A model generated the notes under the pieces. It was not told the origin of the DNA. It searched no databases and worked only from the letters and a program-made list of their open reading frames with translations. The position numbers and the translations under genes are program-made. DNA of 64,000 nucleotides from Ardenticatenaceae bacterium. Its GTDB lineage: Bacteria; Chloroflexota; Anaerolineae; Promineifilales; Promineifilaceae. Shown here piece after piece: positions 43,571 through 51,737 of the stretch; within the stretch, counting starts at the first letter, position 1; each line of letters starts with the position of its first letter. The DNA is taken from contig JACKBQ010000001.1 in assembly GCA_020634455.1 (NCBI GenBank), forward strand, positions 2,356,001 through 2,420,000, given 5' to 3'.

Positions 43571-43586
43571 GCTGGAGGAAGTTGTA

Positions 43587-43931
43587 ATGAAGTTACGGCC
43601 GTTTCTCACCTCACTCATTCTTTTTCTGCTGCTGGTCGCCTGCGCCAAACCGCAAACCAGCCGGGTAACGCTCACCTTGCAGGAAATGGGCTTTAGCCAA
43701 AACGAAATTGAGGTATCAGCCAACCAGCCAGTGACGCTGCACCTCAACAACAAAGATGGCTATGCCCACGCCTTTGACCTGGATGAATTTGACATCCACC
43801 TCAAGCTGGCTGCCGCAGAAACGGCCGAAATTACCTTTACCCCCACCCGTTCCGGCACCTTCACCTTTTATTGCAGCTCACCGGGCCATCAGGCAGCGGG
43901 GATGGCAGGCTCGTTGGTGGTGGTGCCATGA
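43587..43931 (+). CDS. cupredoxin-domain lipoprotein
   Basis: 114 residues from ATG 43587, GGAGGAAG upstream. Signal peptide with lipobox LLLVAC. The mature part is a single cupredoxin fold with the type 1 copper ligands in place: His in YAHAFDLDE, Cys and His in FYCSSPGH, and Met in AGMAGS. It would carry electrons or sequester copper at the cell surface, next to a dihaem cytochrome c gene. Confidence 0.87.
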   Translation: MKLRPFLTSLILFLLLVACAKPQTSRVTLTLQEMGFSQNEIEVSANQPVTLHLNNKDGYAHAFDLDEFDIHLKLAAAETAEITFTPTRSGTFTFYCSSPGHQAAGMAGSLVVVP

Positions 43932-43951
43932 AATAAAAATCTATCCGAAAA

Positions 43952-44020
43952 AGCCACAGAGGAAAAAGAGGAGCCTGCGGTATGAACCTTCGCCTCTAAG
44001 TTCTCTGTGAACTCTGTGGC
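43952..44020. repeat. family C inverted repeat (CCACAGAG type)
   Basis: AGCCACAGAGGAAAAAGAGG faces TTCTCTGTGAACTCTGTGGC; same family as 20138-20182. It lies between the cupredoxin and cytochrome genes. Confidence 0.65.
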
Positions 44021-44099
44021 AAATATTCGAACAGCTACTAAATGATTCCTAAATGATCGATTCGTACACTGCTTGCAAAACAGTTCCGAGGAGGAAAAC

Positions 44100-45077
44100 A
44101 TGATTGGTAATATCTTCATTTTAATTGTTGTCATTGCGCTGGTTCTTTTATTTGGTTGGCTCACCTACCGGGCCGTACGCGCCAAGAAATTATGGATAAA
44201 AATTGTCGGTGGGCTGCTGGCGGGCTTGCTGACCCTGGTTCTGGCCGCTATGGCTCTCTTTGGCGGCAAAGGCATCGCCACGGTCTACTCTCCCGATGTG
44301 CCTGCCGCGTCGGCGCTGACCGTCGCCGGATCGCCGGAGCAGGTTGCCCGTGGTGAATACCTGGTGAGCCTTTCGTGCATTGGCTGCCACGGAGCGGTAA
44401 ATGCCAACGGCGAACCCAGCGGTGAACAACCGCTGACGGGTGGTTGGAACATCGCTGCCGCCGAAGGGTTTGGCTTCATGGGCAGCATGATCACCGAAAA
44501 TCTAACGCCCGGTGGCAAGCTGGCGGATTACAGCGATGGCGAGCTGTTCCGCGTTTTGCGCCACAGCGTCAACCAGGATGGCGTCAAGCTGGGCTTTATG
44601 GACTTTTTGCCTTACAAGGAGCTGAGCGACGCGGACACGGAAGCGATTATTGCGTATCTGCGCTCGTTGGAACCGGCGGAAACGGCCGTTGCCACCGGCG
44701 ATAAATTCAACTTTCTTGGCGCTGTGATGATGGGTTCTGGCATGTTTCCACCCTCTGTTCCTGGCGCAGAAACGGTAACCGCCCCGCCCGAAGGCGAAAC
44801 GGCCGAATATGGCAAATACGTCGCTACCTTTGGCGAATGTCGCGGCTGCCACGGCCCGGAAATGACGGGCACCGAAGCGTCAGCCGCTGGCCCGGCCATC
44901 CCCAACCCCCGCCCGCTGGTGAGCACAGTTTCCCAGGCAGAATTTGCGGAAATGATGCGCAGCGGCATCAAGCCAGATGGCACCGCCTTCCCGGAAACGA
45001 TGCCCTGGCAAAACGCCGCCAAAATGACCGACAGCGATCTGGCCGCCCTGTACGCTTATTTGACAACTGCACCATAG
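44100..45077 (+). CDS. membrane-anchored dihaem cytochrome c
   Basis: 325 residues from ATG 44100 with GAGGAGGAAAAC upstream. Two N-terminal hydrophobic segments (IFILIVVIALVLLFGW, VGGLLAGLLTLVLAAMALFG) hold it in the membrane. Two c-type haem sites follow: SCIGCHG (about residue 97) and GECRGCHG (about 245), with distal Met candidates in GFMGSMITENL and PETMPWQ. The pattern is that of alcohol/aldehyde dehydrogenase-type cytochrome subunits. It probably receives electrons from or passes them to the upstream cupredoxin. Confidence 0.87.
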   Translation: MIGNIFILIVVIALVLLFGWLTYRAVRAKKLWIKIVGGLLAGLLTLVLAAMALFGGKGIATVYSPDVPAASALTVAGSPEQVARGEYLVSLSCIGCHGAVNANGEPSGEQPLTGGWNIAAAEGFGFMGSMITENLTPGGKLADYSDGELFRVLRHSVNQDGVKLGFMDFLPYKELSDADTEAIIAYLRSLEPAETAVATGDKFNFLGAVMMGSGMFPPSVPGAETVTAPPEGETAEYGKYVATFGECRGCHGPEMTGTEASAAGPAIPNPRPLVSTVSQAEFAEMMRSGIKPDGTAFPETMPWQNAAKMTDSDLAALYAYLTTAP

Positions 45078-45092
45078 AATAGATAGGAAGAA

Positions 45093-45115
45093 GGGCAGGT
45101 TCAGACCTGCCCTTC
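45093..45115 (+). terminator. terminator of the cupredoxin-cytochrome run
   Basis: Perfect 8-bp stem GGGCAGGT / ACCTGCCC with a 4-nt loop, 16 bases after the cytochrome stop; only a short pyrimidine tail. Confidence 0.6.
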
Positions 45116-45142
45116 CCCTACCCTTTCTGGAACATCGCCAAA

Positions 45143-45769
45143 ATGAATAACCTAAACCATCTTTCTAATTTCCGCACATTAGGCACAGCCTTGTTGGTTG
45201 CCACGATTGTTTTTATGGTCGGTGCGTTTGTGGCAGATTATTTCCGACTGCCAATTCCGACTGAACCTCTGGAGAAGTTGCAGCGCATTGCCAATGATCG
45301 CCCTGGCTGGACGGCGCAGGCAATTATCTTTCCGGTGGTGTATTTGGCAACGGCCGTTCTCTTTGCCCTCATTGCCACCAAATTACCCAGCGCACGCGGG
45401 TTAGCCAGCGCGGCGGCACTTCTTGTGGCGGTTGGCTTCCTGTGCTGGCTGGTTATCAGCATCGATCGGCTGCAATTGGGGGCAAAAGCGGCCGAACTGA
45501 TCCGCACCTACGACCCAGCTGCGCCGCCAGCGGTGATGGTCAATTTCAGCTGGGTCTTTTGGGCCAATACGCTCTGCATTTTGGCGGCGCTAGCCCTGAT
45601 GGGCACGGCGCTGGCGTTGGCCGATGTTTTGCCCACGCTGGGCTGGGTGGTGATGGGAACGGCCGTTGCTTCAGCTGTCATTGGCGCATTCATTTGGGGC
45701 GATTGGCCACCGTTTATGAGCTATGTCATTATGCTGATATTGGCGATTGGGTTGATGCGGGTGGGGTAA
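45143..45769 (+). CDS. uncharacterised multi-pass membrane protein
   Basis: 208 residues, about six membrane helices (for example GTALLVATIVFMVGAFVADY, VYLATAVLFALIATKLP, YVIMLILAIGLM). The extracytoplasmic-side loop PTEPLEKLQRIANDRPGW is conspicuous. No ribosome-binding site is seen before ATG 45143. I do not recognise the family. It converges with the oxidase gene, stops lying 10 bases apart. Confidence 0.65.
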   Translation: MNNLNHLSNFRTLGTALLVATIVFMVGAFVADYFRLPIPTEPLEKLQRIANDRPGWTAQAIIFPVVYLATAVLFALIATKLPSARGLASAAALLVAVGFLCWLVISIDRLQLGAKAAELIRTYDPAAPPAVMVNFSWVFWANTLCILAALALMGTALALADVLPTLGWVVMGTAVASAVIGAFIWGDWPPFMSYVIMLILAIGLMRVG

Positions 45770-45779
45770 CGGCCATTTC

Positions 45780-46724
45780 TCACCTAGAGTTCTTCGCCAG
45801 CGCCACCACTTCAGCGGCACAGCCCCAGGCCAGGGTGTGCCCAATCGAGCCGTGGCCATAGTTGTGAATGATGGCTTTGCCGTTAGCTAGCGTTTCCAAT
45901 TCCAGGCGTACTTCCGTCCGTCCTGGCCGCAGCCCCACGCGATGCTCCAAAATCTCAGCGTCTTTGAGCGCTGGTTGCAGCGCCAGGCAGCGCCGCCAGA
46001 TGTCTTCTGCCAATTCGGGGTCTGGCGTTAGCTCCCAACTGCCGCGATGTTTGCTGCCGCCCAGAATCACGTCGCTGCGGCGGGGCACGATGTAGGTGCT
46101 ATACACCTCAGCGTCCAGATGCACAATTTCGTCGGGCAGCCCGGCGGGTTTGCTGGCGCGGATGATTTGGCCACGGATGGGAGTAACGGCCGTATCCCCC
46201 ACCAGTTCCCCCGCCCACACGCCGGTACAGTTCACCACCAGCGCAAACTGCGCCGCCAGTTCTGCCAGATTAGCCACTTGGCGCTGCACAATTTGTCCGC
46301 CTTTGCTTTGAAACTGGTTTAGCAGGTAGGGCATGTAAGTTGGCGTGTCTATGGCGGGCACGATGGTGCGGTAGCCGTACAGGTTAGGTGGGTAGCTCAC
46401 TGCTTCCCACGCCTCCATCATGTCTAACCAGTCTGGCGGAGCAATCGGTTTAGCAAATAAATCAATGGCTGGTTTGAGCGAGACGCCGGAGTGGGGAACG
46501 GCCGTTAGCCTTAAAAATTCTGCTCGACTCACCATCGCCCACTGGCGCACTCGCGCCGCTGGCTCTGCCCCGTCTGGGTACCAAAACGCCGCCGCCACGT
46601 CCGACGTAGTGTTTGGCGGTAGCTCCCGCGCAAACAGCGTCACCGCAAAACCAGCTTCTAACAACTTCAACCCACTCGCCAACCCAGACACCCCACCGCC
46701 GATAATCGCTACTTGCTTTTTCAT
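45780..46724 (-). CDS. D-amino-acid oxidase family FAD protein
   Basis: 314 residues. IIGGGVSGLASGLKLLEAGF is the FAD-binding dinucleotide fold; AAAFWYP, VVNCTGVWAGEL, PIRGQII, ILGGSKHRGSW, VGLRPGRTEVRLE and NYGHGSIGHTLAWGCA are the series of blocks typical of D-amino-acid/D-aspartate oxidases, including the Arg-rich substrate region. It would deaminate D-amino acids to 2-oxo acids with hydrogen peroxide; the specificity is open. A weak AGGAG lies in the upstream AT-rich segment. Confidence 0.9.
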   Translation of the reverse strand: MKKQVAIIGGGVSGLASGLKLLEAGFAVTLFARELPPNTTSDVAAAFWYPDGAEPAARVRQWAMVSRAEFLRLTAVPHSGVSLKPAIDLFAKPIAPPDWLDMMEAWEAVSYPPNLYGYRTIVPAIDTPTYMPYLLNQFQSKGGQIVQRQVANLAELAAQFALVVNCTGVWAGELVGDTAVTPIRGQIIRASKPAGLPDEIVHLDAEVYSTYIVPRRSDVILGGSKHRGSWELTPDPELAEDIWRRCLALQPALKDAEILEHRVGLRPGRTEVRLELETLANGKAIIHNYGHGSIGHTLAWGCAAEVVALAKNSR

Positions 46725-47265
46725 CGTTGATTTCTCCTTTAAAAAGCGGAACAGAGATCCGCGCAGATTTTTCTATGCGCGTGTCTGTGCACCAATTAAC
46801 GGAATCTGTGGATATTCACCAATTTATAGCAATCTCCATCATAATCCAGCCATTATGCGAGCACAGTTTAGTATTGCCAAAATGAACAACGATGAACGGA
46901 ACAATTACCCCGTTACCCCACATGGGCAACTCAGGTGTTGGTAGAGGCAAATGAGAGAAAAACGGCCGTTCTTCCATCAATATTCCGCTTAATTGGGGTA
47001 TTGCTAAAAATTGCCAAATGTGGACAATGTTATTTGAAAAATAATTCAAAATCTGGCTAATGTCCTCTAGAAGCCAGATTGGATGGGACGTCAAAAAGAG
47101 CAAAACCTAAAACAGTTCAAACCAAATCAGCAATCTTCTCACAATTGCCTTACGGCCGCATTTGCCTGCTTAATGGCTGCGCATATGCCAGGTCATGTCC
47201 TTGCCCGATCCCCTATAGATCGTTTCCGGCAAGCATGAAAAATGTTTCCTTTAAGGAGAACTTCA
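46725..47265. other. 541-base gap with relic sequence
   Basis: It contains a degraded family B-like repeat (46743-46800), the truncated start of a SpoIIE-type phosphatase gene (46855-46944), a hairpin AATCTGGCT / AGCCAGATT (47050-47080) and the ribosome-binding region of the HtrA gene. No complete gene is seen. Confidence 0.5.
46855..46944 (+). pseudogene. relic of a SpoIIE-like phosphatase gene
   Basis: The frame from ATG 46855 reads MRAQFSIAKMNNDER and stops after 29 residues. Its start matches the intact gene at 49302 (MEVQFAVAK...), and so do the bases before it: ATAATC, 9 nt, then ATG in both. Further on, TAGAGGCAAATG plus an ACGGCCGT (46943-46971) matches the codons for AEAN..NGR near the end of the intact gene. 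This suggests an internally deleted paralogue, though the second match is short. Confidence 0.35.
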
Positions 47266-49188
47266 ATGAGTCAAAAAAAACTTTTCCGTATTGTTAGTTT
47301 GGCGCTTTTATTTCTATTGGTGGCCTGTGGCGGTGACGGCGAGATCAGCGTCAGCACGGCAAATATTAGCGACGCGCGCTTAACCAAAGACGAAGAGGGT
47401 ACCCGATCCACAACCACTTTCGCCCCCGCCGATACATTTTATTTGCTGGTGGATTTAGCCAACGCCCCCGATGACACGACCGTGAAAGCAGAATGGACGG
47501 CCGTTTCTGCCGAGGGTGCCGATCCCAACACCGTGCTGGACAATGTGGAACTCACCAACGGCAGCGGAACCCTCACCTTCGACTTGCAAAATGACAACCC
47601 CTGGCCCGCTGGCGATTACAAAGTTGATATTTATTTAAATGGGGAACTGGATCAAACGCTGACCTTCAAGGTCAGTGGCGGTATCTCTGCCGAGCCTCCA
47701 ACTGCTGTTCCCGCAGAAACACCGGAAGAAACGGCCGTTGCCGGGTTAGTTAGCCGGGTAGAAGATGTGAAAACGGCCGTTATCCAGATTGAAGCCCAGG
47801 GTACCTTTGTAGACCCCGAAATTGGCACCATTTACAATGCTGGCGGGCGTGGCTCCGGCTTCATCATCGACCCCAGCGGCATCGCCGTGACCAATAACCA
47901 TGTCGTCACCGGAGCCGCCTTACTCAAAGTGTGGGTTGGTGGCGAAAGCGAACCGCGCAATGCCCGCGTTTTGGGTGCTTCCGAATGTGGCGATCTAGCC
48001 GTCATCGACATCGAAGGCGACGGGTTTCCTTACCTTCAATGGTACGGCGGCAGCGTGGATGTCGGTTTGGACGTCTACGCCGCCGGATTCCCCCTTGGTG
48101 ATCCGGAATACACCCTCACACGCGGCATTGTTTCCAAAGCCAATGCCAATGGCGAATCCAGCTGGGCCTCAGTGGATGGCGTCATCGAACACGATGCCAC
48201 GATCAACCCGGGCAACTCTGGCGGGCCACTGGTAACTGCCGACGGCCAAATCGTGGCCGTAAATTACGCCGGGCAATCCGAAACCAATCAATATTTCGCC
48301 ATTGCGCAGGCACAAGCGCTGCCCGTCATTGAACAACTGCGGCAGGGCAACGATTACCTCTCCATTGGCGTGAATGGCGAAGCTGTCAACAACGGCGAAG
48401 GCCTATCTGGCATCTGGGTTTCCTCGGTAAAGTCCGGTTCGCCCGCCGATGAAGCTGGCGTCAAAGGAGGCGACATCATCACTCGCATCGAAAACCTGGT
48501 ACTGGCTGTGGATGGCACGATGGCCGATTATTGCGATATTTTGCGCAGCCACAATCCGGGCGACAAACTGGCCATTGAAGTTTTGCGTTTCAATACTCAG
48601 GAAGTGTTGGAAGGGCAGTTAAACGGCCGTGTCATGGAACAAACTTTCTCCTTTGCCCAGGCGCTAGATGAAGAAGCGAACAATACCAACAGCAATGCCA
48701 GTGGCAGCGCTGGCGGCCCCTACACCAGCTACGTCACCGTCACCGATGACTCAGGTTTGCTCACCCTCGATGTCCCCGCAGAATGGTCTGAAGTGGATGG
48801 CAGCGCCTGGGAATCGGATGGCCAGGTAATTGGTTTATCCGTGACGGCCGCACCAAACCTGAATGACTTCTACAATACCTGGGGCACCCCTGGCGTCACC
48901 TTCAACGCCACCGACCAGCTCGATTTTACCGTTGACGAACTTCTGGATGCGTTTGATTTTAGCGGTGATTGCACACAGAACGAACGCACTGAATACAGCG
49001 ATGCGGTTTACGCTGGCAAATATGATGTGTGGACAAACTGTGGCGGCACCGGCACGCTGCTGGTTGTTCTGGTAGCTGAACCAGCTGATCAAAGTTACCT
49101 GGCGCTTATCACCGTTCAAGTTGTAACCGACGCCGATCTGGATGCGTTGGATACAATCTTCAACACCTTTATACTTAACCAGCAGTAA
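47266..49188 (+). CDS. HtrA-like serine protease lipoprotein with PDZ domain
   Basis: 640 residues from ATG 47266, behind AAGGAGAAC. Lipobox LLLVACGG anchors it outside the membrane. An N-terminal beta domain (about 20-150) precedes the trypsin-like protease: His in TNNHVVTGA (about 211), Asp in CGDLAVIDI (about 243), Ser in INPGNSGGPLV (about 318). A PDZ domain lies at about 360-455 (SGIWVSSVKSGSPADEAGVK, GGDIITRIE). The last 180 residues form an unrecognised domain (LTLDVPAEWSEVDGSAW). It would degrade or sense misfolded extracytoplasmic proteins. Confidence 0.88.
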   Translation: MSQKKLFRIVSLALLFLLVACGGDGEISVSTANISDARLTKDEEGTRSTTTFAPADTFYLLVDLANAPDDTTVKAEWTAVSAEGADPNTVLDNVELTNGSGTLTFDLQNDNPWPAGDYKVDIYLNGELDQTLTFKVSGGISAEPPTAVPAETPEETAVAGLVSRVEDVKTAVIQIEAQGTFVDPEIGTIYNAGGRGSGFIIDPSGIAVTNNHVVTGAALLKVWVGGESEPRNARVLGASECGDLAVIDIEGDGFPYLQWYGGSVDVGLDVYAAGFPLGDPEYTLTRGIVSKANANGESSWASVDGVIEHDATINPGNSGGPLVTADGQIVAVNYAGQSETNQYFAIAQAQALPVIEQLRQGNDYLSIGVNGEAVNNGEGLSGIWVSSVKSGSPADEAGVKGGDIITRIENLVLAVDGTMADYCDILRSHNPGDKLAIEVLRFNTQEVLEGQLNGRVMEQTFSFAQALDEEANNTNSNASGSAGGPYTSYVTVTDDSGLLTLDVPAEWSEVDGSAWESDGQVIGLSVTAAPNLNDFYNTWGTPGVTFNATDQLDFTVDELLDAFDFSGDCTQNERTEYSDAVYAGKYDVWTNCGGTGTLLVVLVAEPADQSYLALITVQVVTDADLDALDTIFNTFILNQQ

Positions 49189-49203
49189 CTATTTTGTCTA
49201 AAT

Positions 49204-49264
49204 AGTGGCATCCTTGTTCAACGGCCCCAACAGAAACGGCTCACAATCTAACAAGGATGCCACT
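49204..49264. promoter_or_regulatory. 15-bp inverted repeat upstream of the phosphatase
   Basis: Arms AGTGGCATCCTTGTT (49204-49218) and its exact complement (49250-49264) enclose 31 nt. It sits between the HtrA stop and the promoter of the next gene; terminator or operator, no T run. Confidence 0.5.
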
Positions 49265-49286
49265 TACCCATAGTTTACACCTCGGT

Positions 49287-49302
49287 TATAATCACCCCAT
49301 CA
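49287..49302 (+). promoter_or_regulatory. -10 element of an apparently leaderless gene
   Basis: TATAAT ends 9 nt before ATG 49302 and there is no ribosome-binding site, so transcription should begin at or next to the start codon. Confidence 0.5.
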
Positions 49303-50012
49303 TGGAAGTTCAATTTGCTGTTGCCAAAATTGGCAAATACGCCACCAGCGAAAGTGGCGACACCTTGGAGATGATCGAACGGCCGCACGGCGGACTGTCG
49401 TTTGTGCTGGTTGATGGCCAGCGCAGCGGCAAGTCGGCCAAAGCGATCAGCAATTTGGTGGCGCGTAAGGCGATCCAGCTGCTCAGCGAAGGGGTGCGGG
49501 ACGGCGCAGCGGCGCGTGCGGCCCATGATTACCTCTTTACCTATCGCGGCGGCAAGGTTAGCGCCACGCTCAACATGCTCTCCGTGGACATGGAAACCAA
49601 AACGTTCGTCATTTCGCGCAACAACGAATCCCCCGTCATTGTGTACACCGCCGAGCAGGGATTGTATTTGCTGGATGAGCCGTCCCGCTGCGTGGGCGTC
49701 TACCGCAACACCAAACCGGTCATTACCGAGCTGCCCATCTTGCCCGGCACGGTGCTGGTGGTGTTTACCGACGGTTTGCGCCACGCAGGCAGCCTGAGCG
49801 GCAACGGCAGCTACGATCCGGTGGCCGCTACCCAAAACATGCTGGGGGCGGGCGTCACCGAGGCGCGGATGTTGGCAGATACGCTGCTGGCAGAGGCAAA
49901 TGCGATGGACAACGGCCGTCCCCGCGACGATATCAGCGTGCTGGTGGTCTCTGTGCAAACCAGCAATCCCAAAGACGACGTGCGCCGCATGGATGTTTCT
50001 TTACCAATTTGA
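49302..50012 (+). CDS. SpoIIE/PP2C-like serine phosphatase
   Basis: 236 residues. GDTLEMIERPHGGLSFVLVDGQRSGKSAKA carries the first metal-binding Asp (VDGQ) of the SpoIIE family; LNMLSVDMETKTFVISRNNE, LVVFTDGLRHAG (second Asp) and RDDISVLVV (third Asp) complete the site. No sensor or partner-switch domain is attached, so regulation is by other proteins. The start follows a perfect -10 by 9 nt with no ribosome-binding site. Next gene is a small P-loop protein 120 bases on. Confidence 0.85.
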   Translation: MEVQFAVAKIGKYATSESGDTLEMIERPHGGLSFVLVDGQRSGKSAKAISNLVARKAIQLLSEGVRDGAAARAAHDYLFTYRGGKVSATLNMLSVDMETKTFVISRNNESPVIVYTAEQGLYLLDEPSRCVGVYRNTKPVITELPILPGTVLVVFTDGLRHAGSLSGNGSYDPVAATQNMLGAGVTEARMLADTLLAEANAMDNGRPRDDISVLVVSVQTSNPKDDVRRMDVSLPI

Positions 50013-50133
50013 ATGTGATTCAAGGAATGGTTTTTGACGCAAAGTTTTTGAAGGGGCAAAGCGTTGGCTTGATTTTCTTTGCTTTTTCACGCTTCACACT
50101 TTGGCGTCAAAGTTTGAGATGATTAGGAATTTT

Positions 50134-50514
50134 ATGCCTGATCCAGACCCAGTTAACAGTAAGACGGTGCGCATTGCCGTGGTTGGCCCATGCTCTTGCG
50201 GCAAAAGCACCCTCACCCAAGCGCTCAAAGCCGCTGGCTACGAAGCGCGGCACCCCGCCCAGGAACATTCCTACGTCCCCAACATGTGGCAGCGCATCTC
50301 CAAGCCTGATTTACTCATCTACCTGGACGTAGATTATGTCAATGCCCGCACCCGCCGTCCACACATTGACGGCGGCCCGCAGCGACTCAAGGAGCAACAT
50401 TTTCGGCTGCGCCACGCCCGCGAACACTGCGACTTTTATCTGGATACCAGTGGGTTAAGTGTGGCTGAGGTGGAAACGGCCGTTCTCGCCTTCCTTGAAA
50501 ATTTAGTAGACTAA
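50134..50514 (+). CDS. small P-loop kinase-like protein
   Basis: 126 residues if ATG 50134 is used (TTAGGA just upstream); ATG 50119 is an alternative. Walker A is VVGPCSCGKSTL, then HPAQEHSYVPNMWQ, PDLLIYLDVDYVNARTRRP and HARE..DFYLDTSGLSV, the general order of nucleoside or small-molecule kinases, but shorter. Substrate unknown. It is followed by a family E hairpin terminator. Confidence 0.65.
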   Translation: MPDPDPVNSKTVRIAVVGPCSCGKSTLTQALKAAGYEARHPAQEHSYVPNMWQRISKPDLLIYLDVDYVNARTRRPHIDGGPQRLKEQHFRLRHAREHCDFYLDTSGLSVAEVETAVLAFLENLVD

Positions 50515-50569
50515 ACCTCCCGCAGGTTCATGCCAATGCCATCCCTTTGGGCGAAACCTGCGGGAGGTT
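50514..50569 (+). terminator. family E hairpin terminator
   Basis: Perfect 15-bp arms AACCTCCCGCAGGTT / AACCTGCGGGAGGTT, the left arm beginning at the stop codon of the kinase-like gene. Related to the hairpins at 31904 and 61009. Confidence 0.7.
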
Positions 50570-50599
50570 GGGTCTTTAGACACACCCGCACCGCCCTGC

Positions 50600-50613
50600 T
50601 ACAATCCCATCCA
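50600..50613 (+). promoter_or_regulatory. -10 element of an apparently leaderless gene
   Basis: TACAAT (50600-50605) ends 7 nt before ATG 50613; no ribosome-binding site is present. Confidence 0.45.
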
Positions 50614-51737
50614 TGATTTACGTAGACATTTCTGCGGCCGTTCATGCCCGCGCTGGCTTGGGACGGTACAGCGAAAAATTGGCTCAGGCGCTCATCGCAG
50701 CCCAGCCAGAGCGATTTGCCCTGTTTTATAACCGGGGGAAAGACGGCCGTTTCCCCCCCTCACTCCCCACCAACATCCCCCAAAAATCGGTCCAATGGGG
50801 CTACAAACCGTGGCGCATGGCCGTGCTGCTGGGGCAGTGGGGGCACCTCGGCTTCAACCAGTTAGTACCCGACGCCGACCTGTTCCATGCCACCGAACAT
50901 CTGCTGCTGCCCCTGCGTGGCGTGCCCACCGTCCTTACCATCCACGACCTGATTCCGCAGCTTTTTCCCGCTTACCACAAAAAGCTCAACTACTGGTACC
51001 TCAACGCCGCCATGCCGCTTTACTGCCACCGCGCCGACGCCATCGTGGCCGTTTCGCAGGCAACCCGACAGGACATCGTCACGCAGTTCGGCATCGATCC
51101 GGCTAAGATTCATGTTGTGCACGAGGCACCGGCTTCCCATTTTCAACCTGTGTCCCCGGCCAGGGTAACCCAAGTGAAACAGACATATGCTTTACCCGAC
51201 CGGTACCTTGTTCACCTCAGCACCATCGAGCCGCGCAAGAATCTCAATCGCCTGCTCGATGTCCTCAAATCCCTCCGCTCCTTCTTCCCAAACCTCTCCC
51301 TCGTCCTGGCTGGGGGCAAGGGTTGGCTCTACGACGATTTCTTCGCCAAAATCGAAGCCGACGGCTTGCAAGACGCTGTGAAGGTGCTGGGCTGGGTGCC
51401 GGATGAGGACTTGCCAGCGGTTTTGGCAGGCGCGGCTTTAGGCGTGCAGCCGAGTTTGTACGAAGGGTTTGGCCTGCCCATTTTGGAACAGATGGCTTCG
51501 GGGCAAGTTGTCGCGGCCAGCCACGCCAGCAGCCATCCAGAAGTTGGTGGTGACGCGGCGGCCTATTTTGATCCAACAAATGCGGAGGAGATAACGGCCG
51601 TAATCCACCGCCTCCTCACCGACAAAGACGAATACACCCACCGCCAGCAGCTCGGTCTGGAGCACGTCAAGCAGTTTAGCTGGGCGCGCGCGGCGCGGGA
51701 AACCATTGCCATTTATGACCAACTACTCGGAAAATAG
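50613..51737 (+). CDS. family 4-type glycosyltransferase
   Basis: 374 residues, GT-B fold. The N-terminal half has HARAGLGRYSEKLAQAL and LTIHDLIPQLFP; the C-terminal half has YLVHLSTIEPRKNLNRLLD, LVLAGGKGWLYDDFF, KVLGWVPDEDLPAVLAGAAL and SLYEGFGLPILEQMASGQVV with the E-x7-E sugar-nucleotide site. It would add a sugar to a glycan or lipid. Its end overlaps the start of the DUF2723 gene, suggesting joint translation; both may serve cell-envelope glycosylation. Confidence 0.9.
   Translation: MIYVDISAAVHARAGLGRYSEKLAQALIAAQPERFALFYNRGKDGRFPPSLPTNIPQKSVQWGYKPWRMAVLLGQWGHLGFNQLVPDADLFHATEHLLLPLRGVPTVLTIHDLIPQLFPAYHKKLNYWYLNAAMPLYCHRADAIVAVSQATRQDIVTQFGIDPAKIHVVHEAPASHFQPVSPARVTQVKQTYALPDRYLVHLSTIEPRKNLNRLLDVLKSLRSFFPNLSLVLAGGKGWLYDDFFAKIEADGLQDAVKVLGWVPDEDLPAVLAGAALGVQPSLYEGFGLPILEQMASGQVVAASHASSHPEVGGDAAAYFDPTNAEEITAVIHRLLTDKDEYTHRQQLGLEHVKQFSWARAARETIAIYDQLLGK

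Noticed and set aside
46816..47103. Minus-strand frame of 95 codons in the gap before the HtrA gene
   Set aside because: No start signal and it runs across the phosphatase relic and a hairpin.
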